A stretch of DNA of 64,000 nt from Chrysomallon squamiferum (lineage: Eukaryota > Mollusca > Gastropoda > Neomphalida > Peltospiridae), in assembly GCA_012295275.1 (NCBI GenBank), contig CM022674.1:10171792-10235791 (forward strand), in the 5' to 3' direction. Shown here piece by piece: positions 1 to 10,763 of this stretch. The notes beneath the pieces were generated by a model. That model was not told the DNA's origin. It saw only the letters and a program-made list of their open reading frames with translations, and made no database searches. The position numbers were made by a program, and so were the translations under genes. The stretch's first letter is position 1, and each line of letters begins with the position of its first letter.

Positions 1-840
1 TCTGAAACAAGGAACTGAAAAAGGAACTGAAAACAGAGATTATAGAACATATTATTATTAATAACATGTTATAATAATAACCGGATTTTTATTTTATTTT
101 ATTTTTTATTACTATTATTATTAAAATGTAAATTTTTTATTTATTTATTTATTTATTTTTATGTAGCTTATTTTATTTTATTTTAGGTTTCTGTTTTTTT
201 GATTGGCATTAATAAAATAAAAAGTAGTGACACATGAAAATGTATATTCCCTTAATGTGAACCGGAGTTAACCAGAATTTCTGTGAAAAGATGAGTGCGG
301 TGAATAGTTCGCGGCACCGTTGAGAGGGTAAACCACCTGGAAATCAGTGGATCGAATCTGTTGTATTGTTGATTCTTCCCTACCGTGATGAAACAAATAT
401 AAATGGAAATGTTATGTTTTGTCAGAAAAGCGTATTTCTTTAAAGGCGCATTACTTGGTACTCTGCTAGCATTTGCTTTCAAAACAGTAATCATAATCAT
501 CTGCCTCGTCGTTACAGTTAATAAAATAACCTTTAAAATATATCAATGGCTCTTTGCTCCGCTTTCCATATTTTTTATTAATGTATGTATAATTATTAAA
601 GCTAATCAATGAAGAACTCTACATAACTGTAGAAATTAGGTTTTCAAGAAAGAAACCGAAAATACGTAGACCGTTAAATAAATAGATAATGAATTGTCCT
701 ACTGGTCTGATAAACTCCTGCTGCAGTTACACTTATCAATATTCTTTCCATTAATATACATATATCCATGGCCGTAACTAGACTTTTGAAATGAGGCAAA
801 AACACTTAATCGCCGATAAACCTGTTTGACGTTTGGTATC

Positions 841-885
841 TGAAGTCAGTTGTGTCTTTCATCGCAACGATGTCAACTGACTTCA
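841..885. repeat. Short inverted repeat, 12-bp arms
   Basis: TGAAGTCAGTTG at 841-852 is followed after 21 bases by its exact reverse complement CAACTGACTTCA at 874-885. Flanking similarity continues imperfectly outward (GTTTGGTATC against the complement of AACGGTAACC). It could form a stem-loop or be the core of a small inverted-repeat element. There is no coding potential. Confidence 0.6.
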
Positions 886-1058
886 AACGGTAACCAAGGT
901 CATACACGAATTCATTCAGTGCATATCGTTTCTATCGGAATAGAGATTTACATTTTATATTTTTGAATAAAATCTTTGTATAAAAAATAAAATTAAAAAG
1001 ATCGTCAATTTCGGTATGAGGCATTTGCCTGATTTGCCGCTTTGTAGATACGGCCATA

Positions 1059-1061
<3 letters not shown>

Positions 1062-1117
<56 letters not shown>
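1062..1117. repeat. (TA)n microsatellite
   Basis: A nearly pure TA dinucleotide tract of about 55 bp. The Ile/Tyr-rich reading frame across it is an artefact of the repeat. Confidence 0.95.
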
Positions 1118-1121
<4 letters not shown>

Positions 1122-1889
1122 TAGTTGCTGTTAGTGGGCCTACATGGTCTGTTAATATAAAGAATTTTCAGAAATTTGTAAACATAACCAATACCAAAAT
1201 ATATTTCGTATAAAGATGATAGAGAATTTTTAACAGTAACTTTTAGCGCCATCAGTTTTTATGTAAATCAGCAAGCATGAATTATTTATTCAGTTTAGAA
1301 GAAAAATAAAATATAATAAACAATAATAAAATCCATTATAAAATCATTTAAATATAAAAAAAATGAATAGTCACGACCACATTAAAAATTCCAGTGCCCT
1401 CCGCTCCCTTGACCCACATATTCTACTGCCCGGGCTCGATGAATTTACATTAAAAAAGTTTTACGCCCCTGGTTTGAAGTGCATGGTTCTGGAGTTGCCA
1501 TTGATATTTTAAGAGGATTTCGACAAAAGAACTCGAGCTAGGGTAAAGTGTTTGTAAAATAAACAAAATCCAGTTGGCCTAATTCCGTTGTGACTGGTAG
1601 GTAGGAGGTAGGTTCGTTTTACACTGCTCAAAATAATATGTGCCGCTTAATTATAGATTTCAAAATAATTTAGTGCTGATGGCAAGATAATAGGTTTTGT
1701 TTTGGCCAAAATCATTTATTTCTGTATGTATGGATGAATGCATGGATTTTTGTATGTGTGGCATATGTTTGTGTATATATATTTATCTATATACATGTAA
1801 TTATATCTGTATACGAGTATTATGCTATGTTTGTATTAATGTCCATTGTTATGGTGTATTTTTTTGTTGTTGTTTTTGAGTTTTTGTGT

Positions 1890-1901
1890 TATTATTATTA
1901 C

Positions 1902-1965
<64 letters not shown>
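1890..1965. repeat. (ATT)n microsatellite abutting a splice-acceptor-like site
   Basis: About 25 copies of ATT with one early interruption. The tract runs directly into ATAG at 1963-1966, twelve bases before the ATG of the acetyltransferase. If the gene has an upstream exon, this repeat takes the place of a normal polypyrimidine tract. Confidence 0.9.
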
Positions 1966-1977
1966 GATTTTACTGTC

Positions 1978-2568
1978 ATGGCTTATATAATAGAGAAAAA
2001 AGAGACACCGAGATTAACATACCTGCCCAAGACAGGCAAACTTAAAACGGGCAGAGACGTCGTTGTAGACTACTACAGCGATTCTGATGAAAAACAAGTA
2101 CATGACATCCTCAAATACATTGTCAACGAAGAGGGCGATTCCTACCCGTATCTAGACATGTCACGTATAGAAGATTTTCGAGCTTACTACCTTTCCCATG
2201 ATGTTTTCGTTTGCCGAGACTCCAGTACGCACGAAGTTCTTGGAGCCTTTTACGTAAAACCGAACTTTCCAGGACGGTCTTCACACATTTGTAATACAGG
2301 ATTCATTGTTAAGAAAACAGCACGTGGAATAGGAGTAGGAAGCTTCATGGTCCCACAATTCCTGCACTTTGCACGTGACTTGGGTTATCGTGCGTCATTT
2401 TTTAATCTTGTTTATGCAACGAATACGTCATCCGTGGCACTGTGGCGAAAGTTTGGATTTAAAGAAATAGGCGTGGTACCGGAAGCCGGTTATTTGAAGG
2501 GAACTGGTTACACTGACGCTTTACAGTTCTACTATGACCTCACAACTATTCCTCAGACCGATAAATAA
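1978..2568 (+). CDS. GNAT-family N-acetyltransferase
   Basis: A 196-aa protein on one exon. GNAT enzymes move acetyl from acetyl-CoA to an amine. The acetyl-CoA-binding motif A is visible at about residues 114-126: GFIVKK followed by the R-G-x-G-V-G loop (ARGIGVGSF). Downstream come a helix (FLHFARDLGY) and the motif-B-like NTSSVALWRKFGF, where an aromatic-rich strand precedes the usual W-x-K-x-GF turn. The end, with AGYLKGTGYTDALQFYYDL, resembles from memory the Mpr1-like group of fungal proline-analogue acetyltransferases and uncharacterised animal relatives; the substrate here is unknown. I chose the ATG at 1978 because the frame upstream is only ATT repeat, and because ATTATAG just before it looks like a splice acceptor, so a non-coding first exon is possible. 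There is no signal peptide, so it is probably cytosolic. Family is fairly certain; function is not. Confidence 0.85.
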   Translation: MAYIIEKKETPRLTYLPKTGKLKTGRDVVVDYYSDSDEKQVHDILKYIVNEEGDSYPYLDMSRIEDFRAYYLSHDVFVCRDSSTHEVLGAFYVKPNFPGRSSHICNTGFIVKKTARGIGVGSFMVPQFLHFARDLGYRASFFNLVYATNTSSVALWRKFGFKEIGVVPEAGYLKGTGYTDALQFYYDLTTIPQTDK

Positions 2569-2717
2569 AAACTGTAATACAAAGAACTATTCAGCCATTA
2601 TAGTGGTTTGGGATCTTTACAAAATAAACAGAGAAATGTCTGTTTTTTTCTCTGTTAATATCTATGCAGAGATCAAACAAAGTATCAATGATTATGAAAA
2701 TAAATTTAAAATTAATG

Positions 2718-2723
2718 AATAAA
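2718..2723 (+). terminator. Candidate poly(A) signal of the acetyltransferase gene
   Basis: AATAAA lies 150 bases after the stop codon. Another AATAAA-like string overlaps the stop itself but is too close to be a likely signal. Assigned by motif and position only. Confidence 0.45.
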
Positions 2724-3992
2724 GATAAAACATTATCTGATTGAAAGTCTTTGTTCTGAACACTACTTTAACTACCACTTCTGCTACTACTACGATTGCT
2801 ACTGTTATCACTTCTACTAAAGTATTACTTCTGCTGATGCAACTACTACTACTGCTGCTGCTGCTGCTACTTCTACTACTACTAATAATAAAAGGTACAA
2901 ATTGGATATGTTTTCCATTTAATAAAACATGTTGCATATTCGGCTAGATTATGAAACGGTTCGATTTCTTTCTATTTAAAAAAAAAATAACCTGGTTGTT
3001 AACCTGATCTAAATTAAGCCACTGTTACCCAAATATATAAATTTATAATGTAATAATTATCATATTAAAGCAAAGCCTTTTTGTCTAAAATGAGTATGCA
3101 TCATATTCCCTTTCTTTTCCAGTATTTTTGTTTTATTTATATACTTTTTTTTTTGCTGTTGTTGTTTTTGTTTTTCTTACTTTCATTCATCTTCTTCTCT
3201 TTTTTTTTTTTTTCCTTCTTTTTTCTAAAAACAATCAAACAAATAAATAAATGATGAACATTCCTGTCTTAAACACAAACAGTAATTATTATATCAAACG
3301 TCATACAACCGTGACTTATTCTGAACAGAGTTTCTGTTGTTTAAACTAGGAAAAATCAGTGTTTTATTTGACTGGGATCCTTATTCATTCATTCATTCAT
3401 TCATTTCCACACTTTTCTGTTTCTTCTTCTTCTCGCCTTTTTTTTAAATTTTTTTATGAATATATAAATAAATAAATAGTAATATGAACATGACTAGTAT
3501 CCTTGAACAATCCCTGAACGAATCTTTTTTTTTTTTCGACAATAATAAAAATGATAATAAAAACAACAACAAAAACAATACCATCTGCAATAATAAAACA
3601 AACAAGAGTATTTTCAGCTTTCATTTCTTTTTCTTCAGCTATCTATCTCTGTCTCTGTGTCTGACTATTCCTCCAACCATCGTTCCTTTCATCAACCGGT
3701 CAATCTGTCTGTATTTACTTTATAAAAACAAGCAGTACCAATAACCAAAACATATCGTCAATAACTTACATAAACAAATCACTCCCGTACATCCCGTTCT
3801 GATCCACGTATTCGATTACTGATCATTGTATTTTCTGATATAATCACAGCGTCAAGAGAACAACAAATAAAAAGATAAAATATCTTGCTGGTTTCTTTAT
3901 AAAATTATTCTGAAATATGAAGAAGCCTGAAGATTATGAACATAGGTAAATAGCGTAATTTTTATTTTGTTCCAGTTATTTTGGTTTTAACC
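2724..3992. other. Intergenic repeat-rich DNA
   Basis: Contains a CTA/CTG trinucleotide-rich patch at about 2775-2885, several T-rich runs (3145-3230, 3430-3460) and an ATTC tetranucleotide run near 3385-3402. Readable frames here are low-complexity. I see no gene; the promoter of the gene beginning at 3993 probably lies in the right-hand part. Confidence 0.6.
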
Positions 3993-4186
3993 ATGCCGGC
4001 TAATGGTAAGTCGCATAAACTAGAGTAAAACACACTTGCACGCATGCACGTACACTCACTCACTCACACACACACACACATTAGTAATTCTTATAGCATA
4101 AATTTGTTATATATTCTATATTCTGGGTCTTCTTTTTGCCTTTTCGTTTCTATTTTATTTTATTTTATTTATTTATTTATTTCATA

Positions 4187-4231
<45 letters not shown>

Positions 4232-4241
4232 CGATATTATT

Positions 4242-4275
<34 letters not shown>

Positions 4276-6321
4276 TTGTTGTTATTATTATTATTGAAAT
4301 TATTTGTTATGTTGTTGATGCTGCTGTGGCTATTATTATTGCTGTTGTTGCTACAACAACTTTATAATTTTATGACATGTCGACATATTTAAAATTAAAT
4401 GTCATTCTTAATTTTTCTCACTAGGTGCGACTGCTGGAAACATAGCCATAAAGTCAGCATGTTTCTCTTTGAAATTAAAATTTTTAATTAGTATCGCAGC
4501 TTCCATTGTAGCAGTGTCCATAATTGTAGCTGTAACAGTTACAGGTGAGTTTCGTCAAAATCTGTCTTTTATTAATATACAAAGTAACATAAATGGGAAA
4601 CGTTTAAAAAGAAATTAATAGTCTCACACTGCAGTTGTGTAGTAATCATTTCACTATAGGTATAAAATTTATATTTTTATGTTTATTTTATTTCTTGTTT
4701 TATTATTATTTTTTTAATTTCTTATAATTATATTCTGAAATCTCAAAATTAATAATTACTTACCTTAGTTTACTGAGATGTTCTCTGATAAGTATCAAAA
4801 AAATTTTAGGATTTAATTTTTTTTTTTTTTTTTTTTTTTTTTAGAGCTAATGAACTATGACAGCATTTTCTTTAATAATTCTGAATCAATAATTTTTATT
4901 TTTGTACATTTATTTATTAATGTTTTTCTAACTGGTTATTTTCAGAATCCTCAACATTTTATTGTAAATTTTATTTTTGGTGATGCTGATACTGATGTCT
5001 TTCTTACCTTCCGGTTTTAATCTGTTTATCGATTTTTAAATACAGTGGAACCTCGAGTTACGAACTTAATTCGTTCCAGAACTAGGTTCGTAAACCGAAT
5101 TGTACGAAAACCTAAACGATGTTATTGTCAGACACACGAACGCCCCTCTCATGTTTTGCAGTTATTTCTTTCTTTACCTCTACAATTATACTTTCCACCA
5201 GCAGTATCGCTCTCACGTTTTGTTTTCTTACGCGCCATATTGAAAGGGTATAATAAAAAATATATATACACATAAAAGCAGCAACATTTTAAAAAACGCG
5301 ATTAAGCTGCAACTGCTATCGATGATCAAAGTCCCTAATTCATGATATATATTTGCTACAGGGCATGCCTATAAACCTTACTTTGACCTCGGTTTTGACG
5401 TAAGCATCTATTCTTATCTTTACAAGATGTTGACGTCAAAATCGACGTCCAAAGAAAATTTGTCGTGGCGCGTCGCTGTAGTTCGTAACTCGGAACATTA
5501 TTCGTAAATCGAGACAAACTTTGCCCATCATCACGGTTCGTAAATCGATTTGTTCATGCTTCGAGGCGTTCGTATATCATCAACCTTTTTTTTTTTATAC
5601 AGTGTTAAATGGAAATAGTTCTGACTCAAACATCTCAACAATGGACCAGACAACTACTCCCTCGGAGACATTTACAGGAGAGATATCTACGACTGGCACG
5701 ACACAGAGTTCATCAGATAAAACAACATATATTACAACAGTGTCAACCGAGTCACCAATAATTTGTCCAAAAAGTAATTATAATGTTTTATGTCCCTTTT
5801 GACGTAAAAGATAAGTTCTGGAAAACGTTTATAACATGTACTAGACCAGTATGGTCGTATTCATTAACATTATTTCATATACATAAGCACGGCAGAATAT
5901 CTTGACCGTCGACATTACTACATTCAGAAAATGGTTTTTGTAATACATCATATGCAACCCATCAAACAATTTTTGTTTTCATCGTCACTTATAATTAATA
6001 ACGTTGATAAAATGAAGGTGATAACTAGCTCTCTATTGTAGGAATGTTTCTGCTTACAGATTTCACTAGAACTGTAATCTTCATGCAAGCTGATGTTACG
6101 ACGTACAAACTGTTTTTCAGAGGCGGCGTTACACCCTATAACGTAAATGGTAAGTAAGGAAAAGTCATAATTTATACTTTTTAAATTTAATTTAATTTTT
6201 ATTATTTTTATTTTGTTTAATGTATTGAATTCATTGGGGGGGGTTCTTGTTTCATTCTTCCTCTTTAATATGGTTTAAACAGATAGTTTAGAAGAAAACT
6301 AAATATATCAATAATAATAAT

Positions 6322-6374
<53 letters not shown>

Positions 6375-7081
6375 GAGCAACAACTTTGAAACCATGGCAT
6401 TGGTAATATGTTTACAGTGGCAATCTTTATTAGTCATGACAAAAAAAAAAAATAATAATAATAATTAAAATTCCACTAATATAATATATTAATACGTATA
6501 CGTAAATAAGTAATGCGTCATTTAGTGGTTCCTGAATGGATGAGCATTATATGTTTAAAGAGATGGGGATATTTTTTGTTAGTGGTTTATTTTTTACTTT
6601 ATTTTTTTTTTTTTTATAAACATTTAAAAAAATATTTATACTTGCAGATGGCATGTCATGTGCATCTAACGTGGACTCCCACGACCCCTGTGCCGTAAGA
6701 ATAATTCACAACGGTCTAAGAACCGTCGGCAATTACTCCGCCTATAACGCTTGGGCGAAGGGAGACAACTACCTGGATTGGTATGGACCGGAAAATGGAC
6801 AGAAAGAATATGGCGGAGTAATCGCTGATGGAACACCAGCAGGAAAGACCACGAACGATTCAAAGTTTTTAGACACTTGGCATCCACTGAACACGTAACT
6901 TTACTATAGTTAGCTCATTTAAATATGAAACCACTTTGAAGTCATCAACCGTATTCAAGTGGGATTTCTTAGTTGTCTCCCTTCTTAAATTATGATATGT
7001 CATACATTATAATCCTGTCGCAAATTTAATTTCAGGTATCTTTTGCCGAAGCTTTGCCGATTTCTCTGAAATTTGATAAAA

Positions 7082-7151
<70 letters not shown>

Positions 7152-8388
7152 TAGTTGTTAAGTATAAGGCACGTAGCTACAGCCTCAAAACAATGGCTCA
7201 TTTTATCGATCTGAAACAATATTTATGCTTTCCCATAGAGTGTAAAATATATAACGATACCTGAATTAATCATATTAGACAGTATCCTATCAGTGAACTA
7301 CATTCCGCTTATCTAATATAATTATTAATTATCTTACTGCTTTTGATTAAGGAATGGTTTTATTTGTTTCAGTTTTGGCGCCAATTACTGGCTGGCAGAC
7401 TTGTGTATGGACTGCAGCCAGACAATTAGCAACTGGTTTGAAATCAAATCGATTATTTCCGATGAATGGGAGCACGACGTTAGTCAGCCTTTAGTTTGTG
7501 ATGGAACAGCTCCATTATCCGACAGATCAAAATCTTTTTCTAGTGGGAACCATATTGGTCGCTGCGGGAAAATTAACGTTTTTAAAAGAAATGATGACAG
7601 TTGTGTCATAAACAATTTCTATTCATATTTGCACACAACTTCGAACTTTGGTTCAACTGTAGCACCATCGACAAGTGCGATTGTTACATCAACTGCTACA
7701 ACTGTTACTGCTAGTAATTCTGTCACCAGTTCAGGTTTGACGATAACAACACCTCCAGCCACATGTTCTGATGGTAAGATTACATCACAAATTAAATAAT
7801 GATACTGACATATAGCTAAAGTAATTTTAAATACTCTAACATGCCCAATTTTGATAAAATTATAATCTTTACAACAATACTCTACTTTGCTTTTTGTTCA
7901 CAGTGACCTATTTGAATTATATAATGATACTTCTACATGGCTAACGTTACTTTAAAGACTTTAAGAAGACCAGCTTTGATAAAATTATAATCTTTATAAC
8001 AATAATCCATTTTGCTTTTTGTTCACAATGATCTATTTAGTTCTTCGCATTTGGAAACATTTTAAACATCGATTATTCCTTAACAATTATATATTTTATA
8101 ATTTGTAAAATTTTGAGTCAAATTCACTTCTAAAATTTCTTACTGGAGTTTAATTAGCTTTTGTTAAAGAAATAAACTCAAACATAAACAGGTAAAGAAT
8201 TATTGTTCTAGAAGTCCGGTTACAAATAAAAAAACTAAAAAGTTTTTTCTTTCCTAGGTTTCAACAAGACTGTAATTTTGATTCAGTCACAAACAGTGTT
8301 TGGTGAAAACCTGTTTGTACGAGGAGGAAATGATCACAGCCGGGTATTAGGTGATGATGTATATATGTCTGCTTAAAGAAGCCAGATT

Positions 8389-8438
<50 letters not shown>

Positions 8439-9072
8439 TAAAAGGTTGGATTTCAAAGTTTGGTACCCCATTCAGAAGACGGACAATATACCACTACACA
8501 CATACATACTCATACACACAAACTGCTGATTAAATAAATAATCACGATCACTTAGATTAGTACTATGCTATCTGTTCTGTGCGTCAAACATGACGACGAA
8601 CGACAGCATAAACTCAAGTAATCTGATAAGATTATCTGAGGTAAAAGTGAGTATAAAACTCAGCCTGGAATCGTCTTGAGTCCCCGTGCAGATTGTGAGG
8701 CCATAAGCTCTAGTTTATCTTGTACCTGAATCCGGCACTGGACCAACATAATTAATATTTCTATCCGATAGACTGCTGCCGAATATACTAAGCAGGCATT
8801 TATAAATAACATTCATTCTTTTGACATCGACCTTATATTATATAAAATAGTAAATATCTTACCAACAGTGAAAATTATATTAATATTTAGAAGTCTTTAG
8901 GATCGTTTTTCCAGTATCTACATTTCAAAGTTCAAAGGCGGGCACGTCACCGGAAAAACCTAGCAAATTCAGTACCGCGGCCATGACGTGCAAAACATAC
9001 ATATTATTTTTCTCTTTATTATTTTCATATAACGACAAAAAGCATAAAAAATATATAAAAAATAAATAAATA

Positions 9073-9107
<35 letters not shown>

Positions 9108-10335
9108 CAACATTAAAAAAACAACGATATTATCATTTTCGGGAGAATGAATACATTTCTGTATAACGAACAACCTTTACCACATTTGAATGTTAAAGGT
9201 TTACTGTCTAGCACTATAATATTTTTTTAATTATAATAATTCGTGTATACTGTTTTGTTAATTATTATTATTATTGTTATTGTTGTTATTATTATTTTAA
9301 TTAATTTCTTTTATTATTATTAACATTATAATTTTTTTTTTTTCAACCAACATAAAGACTTGCCTATAATTTTTGTGGATTCAAGATTTGATCTCAGTAC
9401 ATTTTGATTAAAAGCCGATGATTTTATCAGATTTTTATGTATGTTTTTAGCACATAATTGTTGCATATTTTTTCTTGAACTGTTCACTGAACATTAATAG
9501 TAAATACAGTGAGAAAGAAGAGAAAAACTAAGACAGTTGTGTATTTTTATATTTTCTTCAGGGGAATGTCTAACCAATGTCTCTGATTATAATCCGTGTG
9601 CAGTGAGAATGTATCACAGGGACCCACCCGTTGATTCCGCTTACTCAGCTTGGTCAGTGGGAGACACTTTCCTAGACTGGTATGGATCAGAAAATGGTCA
9701 AGGACAGTTTAACGGCAAGCATGCTGAAGGAAGCCCAATGATGTGGACCACTAATGACAGATCGAACCCTTCATGGAATCCCCTTAACACGTAAATGACG
9801 CATTTTAATAATTTAGAAGCTTTATAGTTCAGCTATGTGTCACAAATAAGACTTTGTTATTAGTGAAAATCATGGAGTAAGAAAAGAATGAAAGAAATCA
9901 CTGTGAAATACTAGATTTCAGAGTTAATATTTAAAGAATAATAATAATTAAAAAAAAACTGTATTCAGTCTATTTAGTCTGTAACATTCTTCAAACAGTG
10001 TAACAAAATTCAGATACAAATGCATTTAAAAACAGCTAGATATGTTAGATTTCTCGTAGTTTACTTCCACTATGATTTACAGATTCGGAGATGGTTACTG
10101 GTTAGCTGATTTGTGTATGAACTGCAGTCAGACAGTCAGTGGTTGGTTTGAGTTTAAATCTGTTATAACGGGTAACGAATGGGAAAATGACATCAGCCAG
10201 ACTACAAGATGCACGGGGACAGCAGCAGACTCGGAAAGAAAAGCTCCATTCACGACAAGAAATCACGTTGGATATTGCGGAAAACTAAACGCTGTTGTTA
10301 GAAATCGTGCAGACTGTATAATAAACAGTTTATAA
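3993..10335 (+). CDS. Type II membrane protein with two copies of a 7-Cys extracellular domain (unrecognised family)
   Basis: Nine exons rebuilt by GT-AG sites and frame: 3993-4005, 4425-4544, 5603-5773, 6060-6149, 6648-6894, 7373-7773, 8258-8350, 9562-9790, 10083-10335, giving 538 aa. The N-terminus has a short cytosolic part with lysines (KLK, 21-23), then a hydrophobic span at about 24-45 with no cleavage site, so a signal anchor with the C-terminus outside. A Ser/Thr-rich stem (46-101) with NSS and NIS sequons follows, then domain A (102-296), a second Ser/Thr-rich linker (297-347) and domain B (348-538). Each domain reads: TVI-(F/L)-(M/I)-Q strand, F-x-RGG, PCAVR, an LDWYG-x-ENGQ block, TTND, LNTFG, YWLADLC-M-x-CSQT, WFE-(I/F)-KS, and a final NH-(I/V)-G-x-CGK. 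Seven Cys recur in both copies. From memory, similar modules occur in secreted proteins of bacteria and aquatic animals, some near carbohydrate-active domains; I cannot name a family. Exon structure is confident; function unknown. Confidence 0.85.
4187..4295. repeat. AAT then TTG/TTA trinucleotide repeats
   Basis: An (AAT)n tract at about 4187-4229 is followed by (TTG)n and (TTA)n at about 4242-4295. Both lie in intron 1 of the type II membrane protein gene. Confidence 0.9.
5043..5578. mobile_element. Tigger/pogo-like non-autonomous DNA element (MITE)
   Basis: The left end, CAGTGGAACCTCGAGTTACG preceded by TA, matches the widespread terminal style of Tigger/pogo-type Tc1-mariner elements, which target TA. 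The right part (about 5478-5575) contains the complementary blocks GTTCGTAACTCGG, TCGTAAATCGAG and GCTTCGAGGCGTTCGTA, showing a degraded inverted arrangement. There is no transposase frame. The right boundary is uncertain. It sits in intron 2 of the type II membrane protein gene, ending about 25 bases before the acceptor of exon 3. An inner inverted repeat lies at 5381-5454. Confidence 0.7.
6306..6374. repeat. (AAT)n/(AAC)n microsatellite
   Basis: A short AAT run followed by about 18 copies of AAC within intron 4 of the type II membrane protein gene. Confidence 0.9.
7084..7148. repeat. (TATC)n then (TA)n compound microsatellite
   Basis: About eight TATC units followed by about 16 TA units, in intron 5 between the two exons that share domain A of the membrane protein. 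Confidence 0.95.
7797..8043. repeat. Direct tandem duplication, about 124-bp unit
   Basis: Both units start with ATAATGATAC (7797 and 7921). They share TTTGATAAAATTATAATCTTTA, an ACAATA block and GCTTTTTGTTCACA followed by TGA-CTATTT. The copies have diverged by scattered substitutions. They lie in intron 6, just after exon 6. Confidence 0.85.
8389..8438. repeat. (GT)n microsatellite
   Basis: A nearly pure GT tract in intron 7 of the membrane protein gene, a short way downstream of the exon 7 donor. Confidence 0.95.
9072..9104. repeat. (AAT)n microsatellite
   Basis: About ten AAT units in intron 7 of the membrane protein gene, preceded by a short AAAT run. Confidence 0.85.
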
Positions 10336-10531
10336 AATAACAAGTTAACAGTTTTAATTAAACTTTATATTTATTTATTATTTATTGTTACATATTAGAA
10401 ACAATAATTACGATTTCGTTCACACTGATAGATTTTTCGGTGGTTCTTTGGCGTGTCATCTACGCAATCTAGTGATCTACACCGAGCAAATTCTAATTAT
10501 TTTGTTTATTCTTGGGGGTTTTATTTTTTTG

Positions 10532-10655
10532 TTTTTCACGGCATAAATTTATAATTCATAGAAACAAGGGGTAAAAAGTATACTTGTTATTTTTCACGGC
10601 AGAAAGGAAACAATTTTTCATTTTATTTATAGGAACAAGGGCTAAAAAGTATACT
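10532..10655. repeat. Diverged direct duplication, about 60-bp unit
   Basis: TTTTTCACGGCA occurs at 10532 and again at about 10590, and each copy is followed by GGAACAAGGG or GAAACAAGGG and then GCTAAAAAGTATACT or GGTAAAAAGTATACT. Spacing inside the copies differs by a few bases. Confidence 0.8.
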
Positions 10656-10658
10656 AAT

Positions 10659-10763
10659 ATGAATAATTTTATCGATGAATTGAATAAACATCTGCTAGAA
10701 ACGCAAGTAACAGATCTTCAGCATTCTTCCTCATCTGTAGCCAACAGAAATAATCAAGGGTGA
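10659..10763 (+). CDS. Possible 34-codon small open reading frame
   Basis: ATG at 10659 to TGA at 10761. The start, MNNFIDELNKHLLETQ, has an amphipathic-helix look and the tail is Ser/Asn-rich, so its composition is more protein-like than the surrounding low-complexity frames. It might be a small peptide, a fossil exon or chance. There is no supporting splice structure or family match, so treat it as a weak call. Confidence 0.15.
   Translation: MNNFIDELNKHLLETQVTDLQHSSSSVANRNNQG

Larger units (their letters stand above)
1..1977. other. AT-rich DNA with microsatellites, no gene recognised
   Basis: No convincing coding exon is visible here. The stretch holds runs of TTTA and ATT, a long (TA)n at 1062-1117, a short inverted repeat near 841-885, and TATG/GTAT-rich DNA at 1720-1830. 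It may include the promoter or non-coding 5' exons of the acetyltransferase that begins at 1978, but I cannot place a transcription start or a donor site for it. Confidence 0.6.

Noticed and set aside
340-400. tRNA-like B box (GGATCGAATC)
   Set aside because: No matching A box or foldable cloverleaf nearby; a chance match.
1734-2045. Tyr-rich open frame
   Set aside because: It is only the ATT microsatellite read in a different frame from the acetyltransferase.
3484-3744. 86-codon frame on +
   Set aside because: Low-complexity Asn/Lys and Phe runs, no splice context, no motif.
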